This document shows positions 7,018 through 15,813 of a DNA stretch of 64,000 nucleotides, one piece after another (within the stretch, counting starts at the first letter, position 1; the number at the start of each line of letters is the position of its first letter). The notes under the pieces were generated by a model. It was given only the letters and a program-made list of their open reading frames with translations. It did no database searches and was not told the DNA's origin. Location of the stretch: contig JANSYM010000005.1 in the NCBI GenBank assembly GCA_024742355.1, positions 248,001 to 312,000 of the forward strand, in the 5' to 3' direction. The DNA is from Hyphomonadaceae bacterium. Its GTDB lineage: Bacteria; Pseudomonadota; Alphaproteobacteria; Caulobacterales; Hyphomonadaceae. Position numbers and translations under genes: made by a program.

Positions 7018-8286
7018 ATGACCACTCCCCTCTCCTCCGAAAAAGCGAACCATGCGCGCTACGTCATTCTAGGGGCCGGACCCGCTGGGCTGACCATGGC
7101 GAAGATGCTCGCTGATCGCGGGATCGAGGAGGTCATCCTGCTCGAGGCGAGCGATAAGGTGGGCGGCAAGTGCCTGTCGTCTGAAATCGGCGACCACATT
7201 GTAGAGTTCGGCACCTGCTATGCCATCTGGTCTCACAAATACATTCTCAAGCAGATGAAGAAGCTCGGCATTAAACGCAATTTCCTGCGGGCCCAGCGTA
7301 TCGATGACCGCGAGCTGATGGACTATATTCGCGATGGCAGCGGACCGTTCTTCTTGTGGCAGGTGTTCAAGTATTTGCGCTTACGGGGCCGCCTGATGTC
7401 CCGCGCCGAATCCAATGATCCGGAGGTCAATGCGACGCTGGCGCAGCCCGCCAGCGACTGGCTGCGGGCCAACAATCTCGGCAAGATTGAAAACATGATG
7501 CACCGCGTGGTGACATCGATCGGCTATGGCTATCTCAACCGCCTACCATTGATTCACGCTTTTCGCTGGGTCGATTTCAACATGATGGTCACTGGTTTGT
7601 TGAAGTTCACCGTGATGCCGGATGGCGGCTGGCAGCATTTCTGGAACCGTTTTGCCGAAGGCCTCGACATACGTCTGAAACAGGGGGCGACGCGCATTCA
7701 CCGCGACAGCGCAGGCGTGCGCGTGGTGACAGCGGACGGCGCGGAATTCAGCGGTGACCAGCTTATCAACACCATCCCGATGGATGCGTTCTGCAAACTG
7801 ACAGACCCATCTGACGCCGAAACACGCATTGCCGAGTCCATCGATTGGGGCGGATACACGACGTCGCTGCTTTCTGTCGCCAACTGGCCGCACGACGTGC
7901 CCGTAAACGCCTGGAGCGATACCTGCGCCACCGATGCCAATGACGGGCAGATCCTGTTCTCGCGCTTTGAGTGCGATGACGAAGACAAACGTCAATTGTT
8001 CACGGTCGGACAGCTATCGTCCGCTTATGGTCTCGACGAATTGACGGAACTGGCTCTGTTCAGCGCTCAGGAGCGCGGCGCGGCGGACCCGCGACTGGTT
8101 CAGCAAATCGTCTGGTCCTACATGCCGACTTACAAAGCAGATGCGGTGCGCGATGGACTGATTGCCGCGATGGCCGAGATGCAGGGCGAGAATCGCACCT
8201 TCCATTCCGGCGCCAGTTTTTCACATGAAGCGGTGTCGACGATTTCGAGCTTTAACGCACAGCTGCTTGCAAAGGTAGCACCTTGA
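7018..8286 (+). CDS. FAD-dependent oxidoreductase, amine-oxidase-like
   Basis: Flavoprotein of 422 aa with an N-terminal Rossmann FAD-binding motif: ILGAGPAGLTMAKMLADRG (GxGxxG at residues 19-24) ending in the acidic ribose-binding residue of LLEASDKVGGKC. The GG-containing segment and overall length fit the NAD(P)-binding/protoporphyrinogen-oxidase-like or amine oxidase group. The substrate is unknown. No clear Shine-Dalgarno precedes the ATG; the 90-bp divergent gap is AT-rich. The last 35 bases overlap the convergent kinase-like gene. Confidence 0.75.
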   Translation: MTTPLSSEKANHARYVILGAGPAGLTMAKMLADRGIEEVILLEASDKVGGKCLSSEIGDHIVEFGTCYAIWSHKYILKQMKKLGIKRNFLRAQRIDDRELMDYIRDGSGPFFLWQVFKYLRLRGRLMSRAESNDPEVNATLAQPASDWLRANNLGKIENMMHRVVTSIGYGYLNRLPLIHAFRWVDFNMMVTGLLKFTVMPDGGWQHFWNRFAEGLDIRLKQGATRIHRDSAGVRVVTADGAEFSGDQLINTIPMDAFCKLTDPSDAETRIAESIDWGGYTTSLLSVANWPHDVPVNAWSDTCATDANDGQILFSRFECDDEDKRQLFTVGQLSSAYGLDELTELALFSAQERGAADPRLVQQIVWSYMPTYKADAVRDGLIAAMAEMQGENRTFHSGASFSHEAVSTISSFNAQLLAKVAP

Positions 8287-9937
8287 GGTCCTGACCTGTG
8301 CTGTAGACATGATCGCCCGGGATGATCGCCACCAGGTTCACCGACTTATCGCCGCTGAGATTTTCCTGATACTGACCGCCCAGATTGGCGATGTGAGTCT
8401 CTGACATGTAGGACGCATACTCATCGAGCGTCACTTCCGAACCATCCGAAGTTTCGATCGTCTCCGTTACCGGCTCTTTTTCCAGCGTCGTTGTGGCCGC
8501 ATAGGCGCCGCGAACGATGAAACAGATCGAGCTCGACCCGTCTGTCATGGCGCGCACATAAAGCGACAGACGCCCGGTATTGCCAACCGTGCGGTGAGCC
8601 TTCAAGCACATCTGGCCAAGCGCACGGGTCAGCGACCCACTCGCCGAAGACTTCACCAGAAGGTCTTCCGGGATCGCCTTCACCAGGGAAGCAATCATCG
8701 TTTCGGAGAGATCCGACTGCGCCATCTGTGCGAATTCCTCGGCAAAGATTTCGCGTAGGCGCACAGCTTCGGCTTCCACCAGGTGTGCATTATCGTCCAG
8801 CGAATGACGGGTCATGGAGGACATCAGGCCTTCCAGATCCTTCGACGCGTTCATGATCAGATTTGCCAGGTTGCCCAGTTCGTCATCGTCAAACTTGATG
8901 CGCGAGTCTGGCTGCAACAGGCGTGCATATTTCCGGATCGTCTTGATCGGGTAGATCACTTCGCGGGAAATCGATTCAAAGAAGGCCGACTTGGTTTGCA
9001 GTGCCTGTTCGGCCTGCTGTCGTGATTCGAGGATGGTCTGCTGACTTTCGACCAGGGAGCTGACATTCTCGATCAGCTCAATCCGGTCGCCAGCAACGCC
9101 ATTATAGTCGGTCTTGCGGTAATACTGACCGTCAAAGAAATAGAAGCCTTCGCGGGTGCGGCCACCATGGTTGAGCGCTTCGCGGTTCTTTTCCATGTTG
9201 GCATTGCAGAACACGACCTCGCCCGAACTGTCCTGAATTTCGAGCCCGATGCCGAGCGTCTTAACCGCTGATTCCAGGCGGCCTTTAGAGAGCTGAAGGC
9301 CGAGCCGAACGCGCAGCATCTCGACCGTCTCATTGTATTTCAGGTGCGCCATATAGACCATGGTAACACCCAGCGTGCCGCCCATCGCCGCGGTAATGAT
9401 CGCGGCGGCGCCATCAATGAAGGACAGCGAGAAAATCGTCACGGGCAGCGCCCCGGCCAGGAACCGCGCCGACATGGCAGAGTTCGACCCGAGACAGGCT
9501 GCCGCCGCAGCGCACATGCCGGTCGACAGTGCTGCCAGCGTGATGTTCGCCGCCGGGTCGGGCCCGGCAAAGATGATACAGCTCAGCGCCCACCACGCGC
9601 CGAACAGGAAATTGTTGCGTGCGCCCTTCCTCAGGAAGCCGCCAGACAGCTTGGCATCCTTCGGCACATTGTCCATCGCCTTGGCGCCGACATATTGGAA
9701 GTATGAGAAATAGGCGATCGGCGCCCACCACATCAGCGCCAGCCACCACTGCGTAAATTGCGCAAAGATCAGGGTGACAACGGTGCCGTTAATGGCGGTG
9801 ATCAGCGAGAGCGGCTTCATCACCGCGGCCAACTGGTCGAACAGTTCGCGCAAAACCAGCTGGCGCAGCTCGCCCTCAGGGAGGTCGGTCTTGCCGTGCA
9901 CAATGCTGTTGAACATGGTTTTGGTGGTTATGCGCAT
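8252..9937 (-). CDS. Membrane sensor protein with degenerate histidine-kinase module
   Basis: A 561-aa inner-membrane protein. About six hydrophobic spans fill residues 40-200. A PAS-like segment (LGIGLEIQDSSGEVVFCNA) follows, then a coiled linker and a module that keeps the outline of a sensor kinase but not its chemistry. The phosphoacceptor motif reads SREVIYP with Arg325 where SHELRTP has histidine. The N-box position reads RALGQMCLKAHRTVG without the Mg-binding Asn, and no DTGxG box is visible. The end (HIANLGGQYQENLSGDKS) still recalls the kinase C-terminus. It is probably a signalling pseudokinase or scaffold. The 234 bp upstream hold no gene that I can see. Confidence 0.6.
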   Translation of the reverse strand: MRITTKTMFNSIVHGKTDLPEGELRQLVLRELFDQLAAVMKPLSLITAINGTVVTLIFAQFTQWWLALMWWAPIAYFSYFQYVGAKAMDNVPKDAKLSGGFLRKGARNNFLFGAWWALSCIIFAGPDPAANITLAALSTGMCAAAAACLGSNSAMSARFLAGALPVTIFSLSFIDGAAAIITAAMGGTLGVTMVYMAHLKYNETVEMLRVRLGLQLSKGRLESAVKTLGIGLEIQDSSGEVVFCNANMEKNREALNHGGRTREGFYFFDGQYYRKTDYNGVAGDRIELIENVSSLVESQQTILESRQQAEQALQTKSAFFESISREVIYPIKTIRKYARLLQPDSRIKFDDDELGNLANLIMNASKDLEGLMSSMTRHSLDDNAHLVEAEAVRLREIFAEEFAQMAQSDLSETMIASLVKAIPEDLLVKSSASGSLTRALGQMCLKAHRTVGNTGRLSLYVRAMTDGSSSICFIVRGAYAATTTLEKEPVTETIETSDGSEVTLDEYASYMSETHIANLGGQYQENLSGDKSVNLVAIIPGDHVYSTGQDLKVLPLQAAVR

Positions 9938-10171
9938 GCTCGCACATAATCATACATGTCTTGAAAAACTGGTCGCTGCGATCGTTAATCTGCGTTCATG
10001 ATTTTTAGAAACCATCAATCAAGCTTGCGACTTGGTTAATGCGAAAGCGTCAGTTTCAAGTTCGCTGAGACAGTGTGAAAATTTTTTACGAAATGGTTCA
10101 CTATTGATGAGACGATTGACGCTGGAAATCACTCATGCTCAACGTAAAGAAAAACAGATGGGAAGAAATCC

Positions 10172-10645
10172 GTGATAGAAGCAAATGATCAAGTATACAC
10201 GATGATGAAAACATTCTTCGAGGAGAATGTTCCATACGCCAAACATAGCGGAATCGAATTACTTGAAATCGCCGACGGCCGGGGCACGGCGCAACTTCCG
10301 GACTGGAAGGAAACGCAAAACCATATGGGCTCGCAGCATGCTGGCGCGCTGTTCACGCTGGCCGAAGCCGCCTCTGGCGCCGCCATGGTTTCTCTTTTTG
10401 CCGACAAGGTCCTGATGGTGCGCGCCGCGATCACCACAGCGACCATCCATTATGCCAAGGCGGCGCGCGGTGTCGTCGTTGCAACGGGTCTGCTGCGCCG
10501 CAGCGGCGCAGAAATACTCGAAGAGTTCAATCGCGAAGGCCGCGTCAAATTTGAAGTCGATGTCTCGATGACCGATTCCAAGGATCGCGAGATCGGGACG
10601 ATGGAAGTGATCTGGTCGATCCAGCTCAATCAGCCACGCGCCTAG
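10172..10645 (+). CDS. PaaI-like thioesterase (DUF4442 type)
   Basis: A 157-aa hotdog-fold protein of the PaaI/DUF4442 type, expected to hydrolyse acyl-CoA or related thioesters in the cytosol. The hotdog helix region carries NHMGSQHAGALFTLAEAASG, with a typical N/H/G arrangement, followed by beta strands (ITTATIHYAKAARG, VKFEVDVSMTD). The start is a GTG with GGAAG upstream; a later ATG (MMKTFFEE) would only trim ten residues. It stands alone, with a 98-bp gap to the RutE-like gene. The natural substrate is unknown. Confidence 0.78.
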   Translation: MIEANDQVYTMMKTFFEENVPYAKHSGIELLEIADGRGTAQLPDWKETQNHMGSQHAGALFTLAEAASGAAMVSLFADKVLMVRAAITTATIHYAKAARGVVVATGLLRRSGAEILEEFNREGRVKFEVDVSMTDSKDREIGTMEVIWSIQLNQPRA

Positions 10646-10701
10646 AGTCGAAGCGCCCGTCACAGCGCAGCCTGCGCGATGGCATTCCCCTTGTCTTTGA
10701 T

Positions 10702-10736
10702 CCAGCCTATGTAGACCTTCACTGTGCATAGGCTGG
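10702..10736 (+). promoter_or_regulatory. Perfect 10-bp inverted repeat covering the ribosome binding site
   Basis: CCAGCCTATG and CATAGGCTGG, spaced by 15 bases, lie just ahead of the RutE-like gene. The right arm runs into the GGAG used by the start at 10745. It could be a repressor operator or an mRNA hairpin that hides the ribosome binding site. Confidence 0.6.
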
Positions 10737-10744
10737 AGCAAGAC

Positions 10745-11350
10745 ATGACCAAAACCCCCGTGAACGATGCCGCGCTTGACCAGATCTGGCGCCACGGCCG
10801 CTCTTATAATGGCTGGACGGACGAACATGTTCCCGAAACCCTAGTCCGCGCCACCTATGATCTGACCAAGATGGGCATGACCAGCGCCAATTGCTCGCCA
10901 GCGCGGTTCGTCTTCCTGCAATCAAGTGAAGCCAAAGAGCGTCTCAAGCCGCATCTGATGGAAGGCAATGTCGACAAGACCATGGCGGCCCCATGGGTCG
11001 TGATCATTGCGCATGATCTGGAGTTTCATGAGAAAATTCCGGAACTGTTCCCGCACAATCCCGGCGCCAAGGACTGGTTTGCGGACGAGCAGAACCGTCA
11101 CCTCACCGCCTTTCGCAATGGCACGCTGCAAGGCGCTTATCTGATGCTTGCGGCACGCGCCCTCGGCCTCGATTGCGGGCCGATGTCCGGGTTTAACAAT
11201 GCTGGGGTCGACGAGGAGTTCTTCCTCGGCAATGACGCCACCAAGACCTGGCGATCCAACTGGCTATGCAGCATTGGCCATGGTGATGACAGCACCATAT
11301 TCGAGCGCAGCCCGCGCCTCAGCTTCGAAGACGCCTGTCAGATCCTGTAG
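10745..11350 (+). CDS. RutE/HadB-like nitroreductase-family reductase
   Basis: FMN-dependent nitroreductase-fold enzyme of 201 aa, closest in pattern to RutE (malonic semialdehyde reductase of pyrimidine breakdown). Characteristic segments are GRSYNGWTDEHVPE near the start, MTSANCSPARFVFLQS and the late ALGLDCGPMSGFNNAGVD. The other rut genes are absent here, so use in pyrimidine catabolism is not supported and a general aldehyde or quinone reductase role is possible. I use the ATG at 10745 with GGAG six bases upstream rather than the in-frame start at 10724, which lies inside the inverted repeat. Nine bases separate it from tsaB. Confidence 0.78.
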   Translation: MTKTPVNDAALDQIWRHGRSYNGWTDEHVPETLVRATYDLTKMGMTSANCSPARFVFLQSSEAKERLKPHLMEGNVDKTMAAPWVVIIAHDLEFHEKIPELFPHNPGAKDWFADEQNRHLTAFRNGTLQGAYLMLAARALGLDCGPMSGFNNAGVDEEFFLGNDATKTWRSNWLCSIGHGDDSTIFERSPRLSFEDACQIL

Positions 11351-11359
11351 CGAGCTGCG

Positions 11360-12007
11360 ATGATCGTTCTGGGATTTCACACGGCCGGTCCGGCCTGCGA
11401 ACTCGCTCTCATTCGAGATGGCGAGCCGCTGGCCGTGCGGACAGAAGCGATGCAGCGCGGGCAAGATGCGCGCCTGCCCGGTCTCACCCAGGCGCTGCTA
11501 TCAGATGCGGGGGTCGCCCTGGACGCGGTCGACCGGTTCGCCGTGGTCACCGGGCCCGGCAGCTTCACCGGCATTCGCGTCGGCGTCGCGTTCGCGCGCG
11601 GCCTGGCGCTCGCCACTGAAAAACCATGCCTCGGGATCACCACGCTCGAGGCCGCTTTGCCGGCCGGCCAGCAAGGCTCGGCGATCGTTGTGCTGCCCGC
11701 CCAGAAGCGCCCGCCGGATATTACCTATTGGGCTCAGACCTTTCGGTCCGGTACCGCCACGGATGCGGCGACCGAGATGTCGCTCTCTGCCATCGCCGAA
11801 TTGCTCACCAGCCACCCACACATGATCTATGGCGATGCCGACGCCCTGCAAGCAGAGAGTCCCGACCTCACCGTCCACGCCGCGCAGCCCAGCGCGTTGC
11901 GCACAGCCCAGCTCGCCGCCGGATTGAATCCCGAAGAGCGACCAGCGCGGCCGACTTATGCCCGCGCGCCGGACGCTGCGTTGCCGAAAACGTCTGCCCC
12001 GTCATGA
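11360..12007 (+). CDS. tsaB: tRNA threonylcarbamoyladenosine biosynthesis protein TsaB
   Basis: TsaB (215 aa) is the ASKHA-fold partner that dimerises with TsaD and helps install t6A37 on ANN-decoding tRNAs in the cytosol. The family signature VVTGPGSFTGIRVG is at residues 63-75 and the N-terminus MIVLGFHTAGPACELAL is the usual degenerate ATPase start. The stop overlaps the rimI start in an ATGA, a common tsaB-rimI coupling in proteobacteria. Confidence 0.93.
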   Translation: MIVLGFHTAGPACELALIRDGEPLAVRTEAMQRGQDARLPGLTQALLSDAGVALDAVDRFAVVTGPGSFTGIRVGVAFARGLALATEKPCLGITTLEAALPAGQQGSAIVVLPAQKRPPDITYWAQTFRSGTATDAATEMSLSAIAELLTSHPHMIYGDADALQAESPDLTVHAAQPSALRTAQLAAGLNPEERPARPTYARAPDAALPKTSAPS

Positions 12008-12492
12008 CGGAGTCGTCGCCTCGTGAAGAATTGATCTCGCTGGCGCTGGCTGATGCCGCCCGAATGGCCGCACTACACGAGACTGCCTTCCCATCCGGTC
12101 AGGCCTGGGATGCGCGGCAGTTTGAAAATCTCCTGAACCAGGAATCCGTCTCTGCGCGCGCCCTAAGCCGCGGCAATGACATCTTGTCATTTGTGCTCCT
12201 GCAAATCGCCGTGGATGAAGCTGAGATCCTGACATTGGCCACTGCGCTCTCCGCACGCCGCCGAGGGTGCGCCGCGCGTCTGCTGCTCGGCCTCGAACCT
12301 CAACTGGTTGAAAGCGGCGTCACCAGATGGCTGCTCGACGTGGCTGAAGACAATGCAGGGGCGCTGAAATTCTACCAAGACAACGGGTTCGGGATCGACG
12401 GGCGCCGCCGAGATTACTATCAACGGCTTGAAGGACAGCGTGTTGACGCCATCTTGATGTCGAAGCCAATGGCTAGACAGGTCGCAACGTAA
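12004..12492 (+). CDS. rimI: Ribosomal-protein-alanine N-acetyltransferase, GNAT family
   Basis: GNAT acetyltransferase of 162 aa; RimI acetylates the N-terminal alanine of ribosomal protein S18. The acetyl-CoA loop region (RRRGCAARLLLGLEP) and the C-terminal DNAGALKFYQDNGF are visible. The ORF track begins far upstream inside tsaB; the true start is the ATG at 12004, which overlaps the tsaB TGA. The gene order tsaB-rimI-fur supports the name; a more general protein acetyltransferase is the alternative. Confidence 0.85.
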   Translation: MTESSPREELISLALADAARMAALHETAFPSGQAWDARQFENLLNQESVSARALSRGNDILSFVLLQIAVDEAEILTLATALSARRRGCAARLLLGLEPQLVESGVTRWLLDVAEDNAGALKFYQDNGFGIDGRRRDYYQRLEGQRVDAILMSKPMARQVAT

Positions 12493-12509
12493 GGGGCTAC
12501 AGGACCGTC

Positions 12510-12926
12510 ATGGATCGTTTGGAAAAACTCTGCGCCGAAAAAGGCCTTCGCATGACCGAGCAACGCAAGGTCATTGCACGCATCCTGTCCCTTGCGGACG
12601 ATCATCCAGATGCGGAAGAGCTGCACCGCCGGGCCAATGCGGTCGACAAGAATATTTCGCTCGCCACCGTCTATCGCACCGTCAAACTGTTCGAGGAATA
12701 TGGCATCATTGAAAGCCATGATTTCGGCGATGGCCGCGCGCGATATGAAGAGGTCCCGGACGAACATCATGATCACCTGATCGACGTGAAATCCGGCAAA
12801 GTGATCGAGTTCCACAATGAGGAAATCGAGCGCCTGCAGGAAGAGATTGCCCGCAAGCATGGCTATCGCCTGGTCGATCATCGCCTCGAACTCTACGCGG
12901 TTCCGCTCAAGGAAGGCGACGACTAG
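12510..12926 (+). CDS. fur: Fur-family metal-responsive repressor (Fur/Mur)
   Basis: A 138-aa Fur-family regulator: an N-terminal winged helix (LRMTEQRKVIARIL, ISLATVYRTVKLFEE) and a C-terminal metal-binding dimer domain with HHDH at residues 86-89. After HHDHLI the sequence is DVKSGKVIEF, so the CxxC structural zinc site of E. coli Fur is missing, as is usual in alphaproteobacterial Fur and Mur proteins. It may therefore sense iron or manganese; sequence alone does not decide. It follows rimI by 17 bp. Confidence 0.9.
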   Translation: MDRLEKLCAEKGLRMTEQRKVIARILSLADDHPDAEELHRRANAVDKNISLATVYRTVKLFEEYGIIESHDFGDGRARYEEVPDEHHDHLIDVKSGKVIEFHNEEIERLQEEIARKHGYRLVDHRLELYAVPLKEGDD

Positions 12927-12931
12927 GTCGC

Positions 12932-13618
12932 GTGGCACGCACGGCCCCCTTTCTGATTGCCATGTCCGGTGGGTCCGGGTCAGGAAAATCCACTGTCGCT
13001 GAGGCGCTGGTTGAAACGTGTCGGTCGGCCGGGGTCGTGATCTTTCACGAGGACGGCTATTACTGGCCAATGGCGCATTACGGGCCCGCTGAAACCGAAG
13101 AGCAGCGCCAGGCGATCATCGCCAAAGTGAATTATGATGACCCGGTCTCAAAAGAGACCAGCCTGATGGCGCGACAGCTCGCCGATCTGAAAGCCGGCGT
13201 CACCATCGAGCAACCGATCTATGATTACGACCTGCATGATCGCAAGACCGAAACACTGACCATCGCACCAGCCCCCGTGATCATCCTAGAAGGCATTCAC
13301 GCGCTGTCTGTTCCTGAATTGCGGCCACTCATTGACCTGTCGATTTACGTTGATACGCCGGATGATCTGCGTCTGGCGCGACGGATGCGGCGTGATGTGG
13401 TTGAGCGCGGCCGCAGCATTGAAAGCGTCCTGGCCCAGTATCTCGGAACAGTGCGCGCGGCGCATTACCGCCATACCTTCCCGGCCAAGTTCGAGGCCGA
13501 TCTGGTCATCGCCGACGAAGGCCTGCCCGCCTATGGGCAGGTGCGACCCTCGGACGAGGCCATCAACCGCATGATCTCGCCAATCATGTCGCGCTTGCAG
13601 GCCGAGGGTGTGCTTTAA
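12932..13618 (+). CDS. Uridine-kinase-like P-loop kinase
   Basis: A 228-aa nucleoside/phosphoribulokinase-fold enzyme. The Walker A motif GGSGSGKST is at residues 13-21, the NYDDPVS segment corresponds to the NFDHP substrate motif of uridine kinase, and IILEGIHAL plus the basic RLARRMRRDVVERGRS lid complete the family pattern. It probably phosphorylates uridine/cytidine for pyrimidine salvage. The start is GTG, only 5 bp after the fur stop, so the two are likely co-transcribed. Confidence 0.82.
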   Translation: MARTAPFLIAMSGGSGSGKSTVAEALVETCRSAGVVIFHEDGYYWPMAHYGPAETEEQRQAIIAKVNYDDPVSKETSLMARQLADLKAGVTIEQPIYDYDLHDRKTETLTIAPAPVIILEGIHALSVPELRPLIDLSIYVDTPDDLRLARRMRRDVVERGRSIESVLAQYLGTVRAAHYRHTFPAKFEADLVIADEGLPAYGQVRPSDEAINRMISPIMSRLQAEGVL

Positions 13619-13644
13619 TCCAATTGCCGCTAACATGTTGTGAC

Positions 13645-14556
13645 ATGCTGCGTGGTTTGATTCTTTTTCTTGCTCTGGCACTGGCGGTGCCAACCGCATG
13701 GTCGTGCGACATGCGCTCAAGCACGCGCTCGGCAACCGTGGCAGATTTCGTCCTCGACGGAGAATCCTGCCTTGAGGCACCGCCTCAGGATTTCCAGTTT
13801 GACCGCATCGCTGAGCAACAATTTGTCGATGCCGTCAACGCAGCCCGCGCCGATCATGGACTGGACCCCCTTTCCATCCGTTATGGTTTGCGGCCAGCAG
13901 CGCGGTTCCACAGTCTCGACATGGGCCTGAATGACTATTTCGGGCATGAATCGCCGAACGGACGCTCGCATGCGGCGCGCATTGCCGCGTTCGATCGGCG
14001 CCTTCTCGCGGAAGGGACAGCCGAAAACCTCGCCCAATTCGGGCCTTCAGTCTGCGTCGATCATCGAGATCGGGAAGTGTCCTGCTCACGCGTGCGTGGC
14101 TTCAAGCCACCGCAACGCGCCGACGTCGTCCGCAATCTCCATCAGCGCCTGATGGACAGCGAGGGGCATCGTCGCAACATCCTTGATCCGGACATGACAC
14201 ATATCTCGGTCGGCGTGGCGCGAACGGAAACCGGGTTCTATGTCACGCAACTCTTTGCCGATGTTCTGGGCGATTTGTCCGAGCCGGCACCGCTGACCGC
14301 GCGCGTGGCACAGGCGCTGGAGCTGTCGGCCGATGCACCCGGCTGGCAAGTCGCCAATCTGGCTTTATCTGACGCGGACGACATGATCGACCTCGAGATG
14401 GGGCAGATCCCCGCCGGCCTTTTCGGCGACAGAGGGCTGAGCGTGCGCGCCGAGATCACGCAGGAATTTGTCGAAGGCCCCATAACGCGAACCTTGGTGA
14501 CCTGGATCTATCCGTCTGGACCAACTATCGAGATTCTGCCCGCTACAGGAAGCTAG
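13645..14556 (+). CDS. Exported CAP/SCP-domain protein
   Basis: A 303-aa protein with a signal peptide ([20 protein letters not shown]) and a CAP (cysteine-rich secretory/antigen 5/PR-1) domain at about residues 45-215. Family motifs are [28 protein letters not shown] and [13 protein letters not shown]. The C-terminal third has no recognised domain. It should act in the periplasm or outside; bacterial CAP proteins have no settled biochemical role. I prefer the ATG at 13645 to the upstream TTG of the ORF track. Its last 14 bases overlap the convergent nitroreductase gene. Confidence 0.82.
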   Translation: MLRGLILFLALALAVPTAWSCDMRSSTRSATVADFVLDGESCLEAPPQDFQFDRIAEQQFVDAVNAARADHGLDPLSIRYGLRPAARFHSLDMGLNDYFGHESPNGRSHAARIAAFDRRLLAEGTAENLAQFGPSVCVDHRDREVSCSRVRGFKPPQRADVVRNLHQRLMDSEGHRRNILDPDMTHISVGVARTETGFYVTQLFADVLGDLSEPAPLTARVAQALELSADAPGWQVANLALSDADDMIDLEMGQIPAGLFGDRGLSVRAEITQEFVEGPITRTLVTWIYPSGPTIEILPATGS

Positions 14557-15226
14557 CAATCTCGCCGAGCGGCTTCTTCACCAGGGCGTGGTTCGGCACC
14601 ATGGCGTCGGCTGCCGGATATCCGGCAACCAGGATCAGGAAAGGTTTTTCGGTCTCCGGGCGCCCGCACATGCCGTTCAGGAATTTCATCGGGTTGGGCG
14701 TGTGCACCAGTGTCGCGAGCCCCGCATTGTGACAGGCTGAGATGAGCATGCCTGTCGCGATGCCCACACTCTCGTGAATGTAGTAATTCTTCTTGTCATC
14801 ACCCTCGCGAACACCACCGCGCCGCTGCGCGAAGATGCAGATCAGCCAGGGGGCGATTTCCATATAGGGTTTGTCCGCATCCGTGCCGATCGGGGCGAGG
14901 GCATCGATCCATTCCTGCGCGGCGCGGCCGGAATAGAATTCGCGCTCTTCCGCCTCCGCCGCGGCCCGGATCTCCTTTTTCTTCGCGTCAGATCCGACAC
15001 AGGCAAAATACCAGGGTTGATGATTGGCCCCGCTCGGCGCGGTTCCGGCCGCGAGGACGCATTGCTCGATAATCGCCTGCGGGACCGCTTTCGGCGAGAA
15101 GGAGCGCACCGACCGCCGAGATTGCATCTGCTCATGAAACGCTAAAGCGCGGGCTTGCATTTCAGCTTCCGGATAATGCGGAAAGTCCGGGCTCAGAGGG
15201 ACATGCGTGTCAGGAGAAGTTTTCAT
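14543..15226 (-). CDS. Nitroreductase-family protein, iodotyrosine-deiodinase-like
   Basis: FMN-dependent nitroreductase-fold protein of 227 aa. [14 protein letters not shown] and [12 protein letters not shown] are the FMN-contacting motifs, and the [17 protein letters not shown] stretch points to the IYD-like branch. That branch reductively dehalogenates or reduces aromatic substrates; the real substrate here is unknown. Its start overlaps the stop of the upstream flavodoxin-fold reductase (15223-15226), so the two flavin enzymes form an operon. Confidence 0.8.
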   Translation of the reverse strand: MKTSPDTHVPLSPDFPHYPEAEMQARALAFHEQMQSRRSVRSFSPKAVPQAIIEQCVLAAGTAPSGANHQPWYFACVGSDAKKKEIRAAAEAEEREFYSGRAAQEWIDALAPIGTDADKPYMEIAPWLICIFAQRRGGVREGDDKKNYYIHESVGIATGMLISACHNAGLATLVHTPNPMKFLNGMCGRPETEKPFLILVAGYPAADAMVPNHALVKKPLGEIASFL

Positions 15227-15810
15227 TTTCGCGCCGCCTCGGCTCCAATCTTTTCAGCCTTTGCAAGCCATTTTCCGATTTTCTTTTCGTCGGCTGTCTT
15301 GGCCGCCGCGAAGTGAGAGTAATTCGTCACCTTCACACCGGTAAAGCCGAGCACCTGTTTTGTGATCCGGTGCTTGTGCGGGTTGCCGTACATCCACTTG
15401 ATGAAGAAGCCGGGCGTGTCAGCATTGACGAAGACATCTGCCGTGCGACCCTCGAGCAGCTTGTCCCACCAGGGATCATCATCGTGGTAAGCAAATGTGA
15501 GCCCGGGCAGGAATGTGCGATCGATCACGGCCTGCATCTTGGCCGGCATGCCGCCCCACCAGAGCGGGTGGAACCAGGTCAGATGATCCGCCCATTTGGT
15601 GTTCTCGAGATACTCGACCAGGCAGGGCTCATGCTCTTTGCGCTGCTTGTAGCCATGCGTCAGATCGAGATCGAACGCCATGTCATGCAGGTTCATCCGC
15701 CGAATTTCTGCTCCGCCCGCTTCGGCACCGCGCTGATAGGCATCAGCAAGACCGTGACTAAGCGAGGTGTCGTTCGGGTGCCCGACCCAGACGAAGATCT
15801 TCCTGGCCAA
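15223..15810 (-). CDS. NAD(P)H:quinone-oxidoreductase-like flavodoxin-fold protein
   Basis: A 195-aa flavodoxin-like-fold oxidoreductase of the NQO1/KefF/MdaB group, expected to bind FAD or FMN and reduce quinones with NAD(P)H. The N-terminal [19 protein letters not shown] is the phosphate-binding loop, and [23 protein letters not shown] is the family's flavin segment. It is 3 bp downstream of fabI on the same strand and coupled to the nitroreductase, so all three may share a transcript. Confidence 0.82.
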   Translation of the reverse strand: MARKIFVWVGHPNDTSLSHGLADAYQRGAEAGGAEIRRMNLHDMAFDLDLTHGYKQRKEHEPCLVEYLENTKWADHLTWFHPLWWGGMPAKMQAVIDRTFLPGLTFAYHDDDPWWDKLLEGRTADVFVNADTPGFFIKWMYGNPHKHRITKQVLGFTGVKVTNYSHFAAAKTADEKKIGKWLAKAEKIGAEAARK

Positions 15811-15813
15811 GGC

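Noticed and set aside
11626-12492. 288-aa ORF proposed for rimI
   Set aside because: Its first 126 residues are out-of-frame tsaB sequence; the real rimI starts at 12004 in an ATGA overlap.
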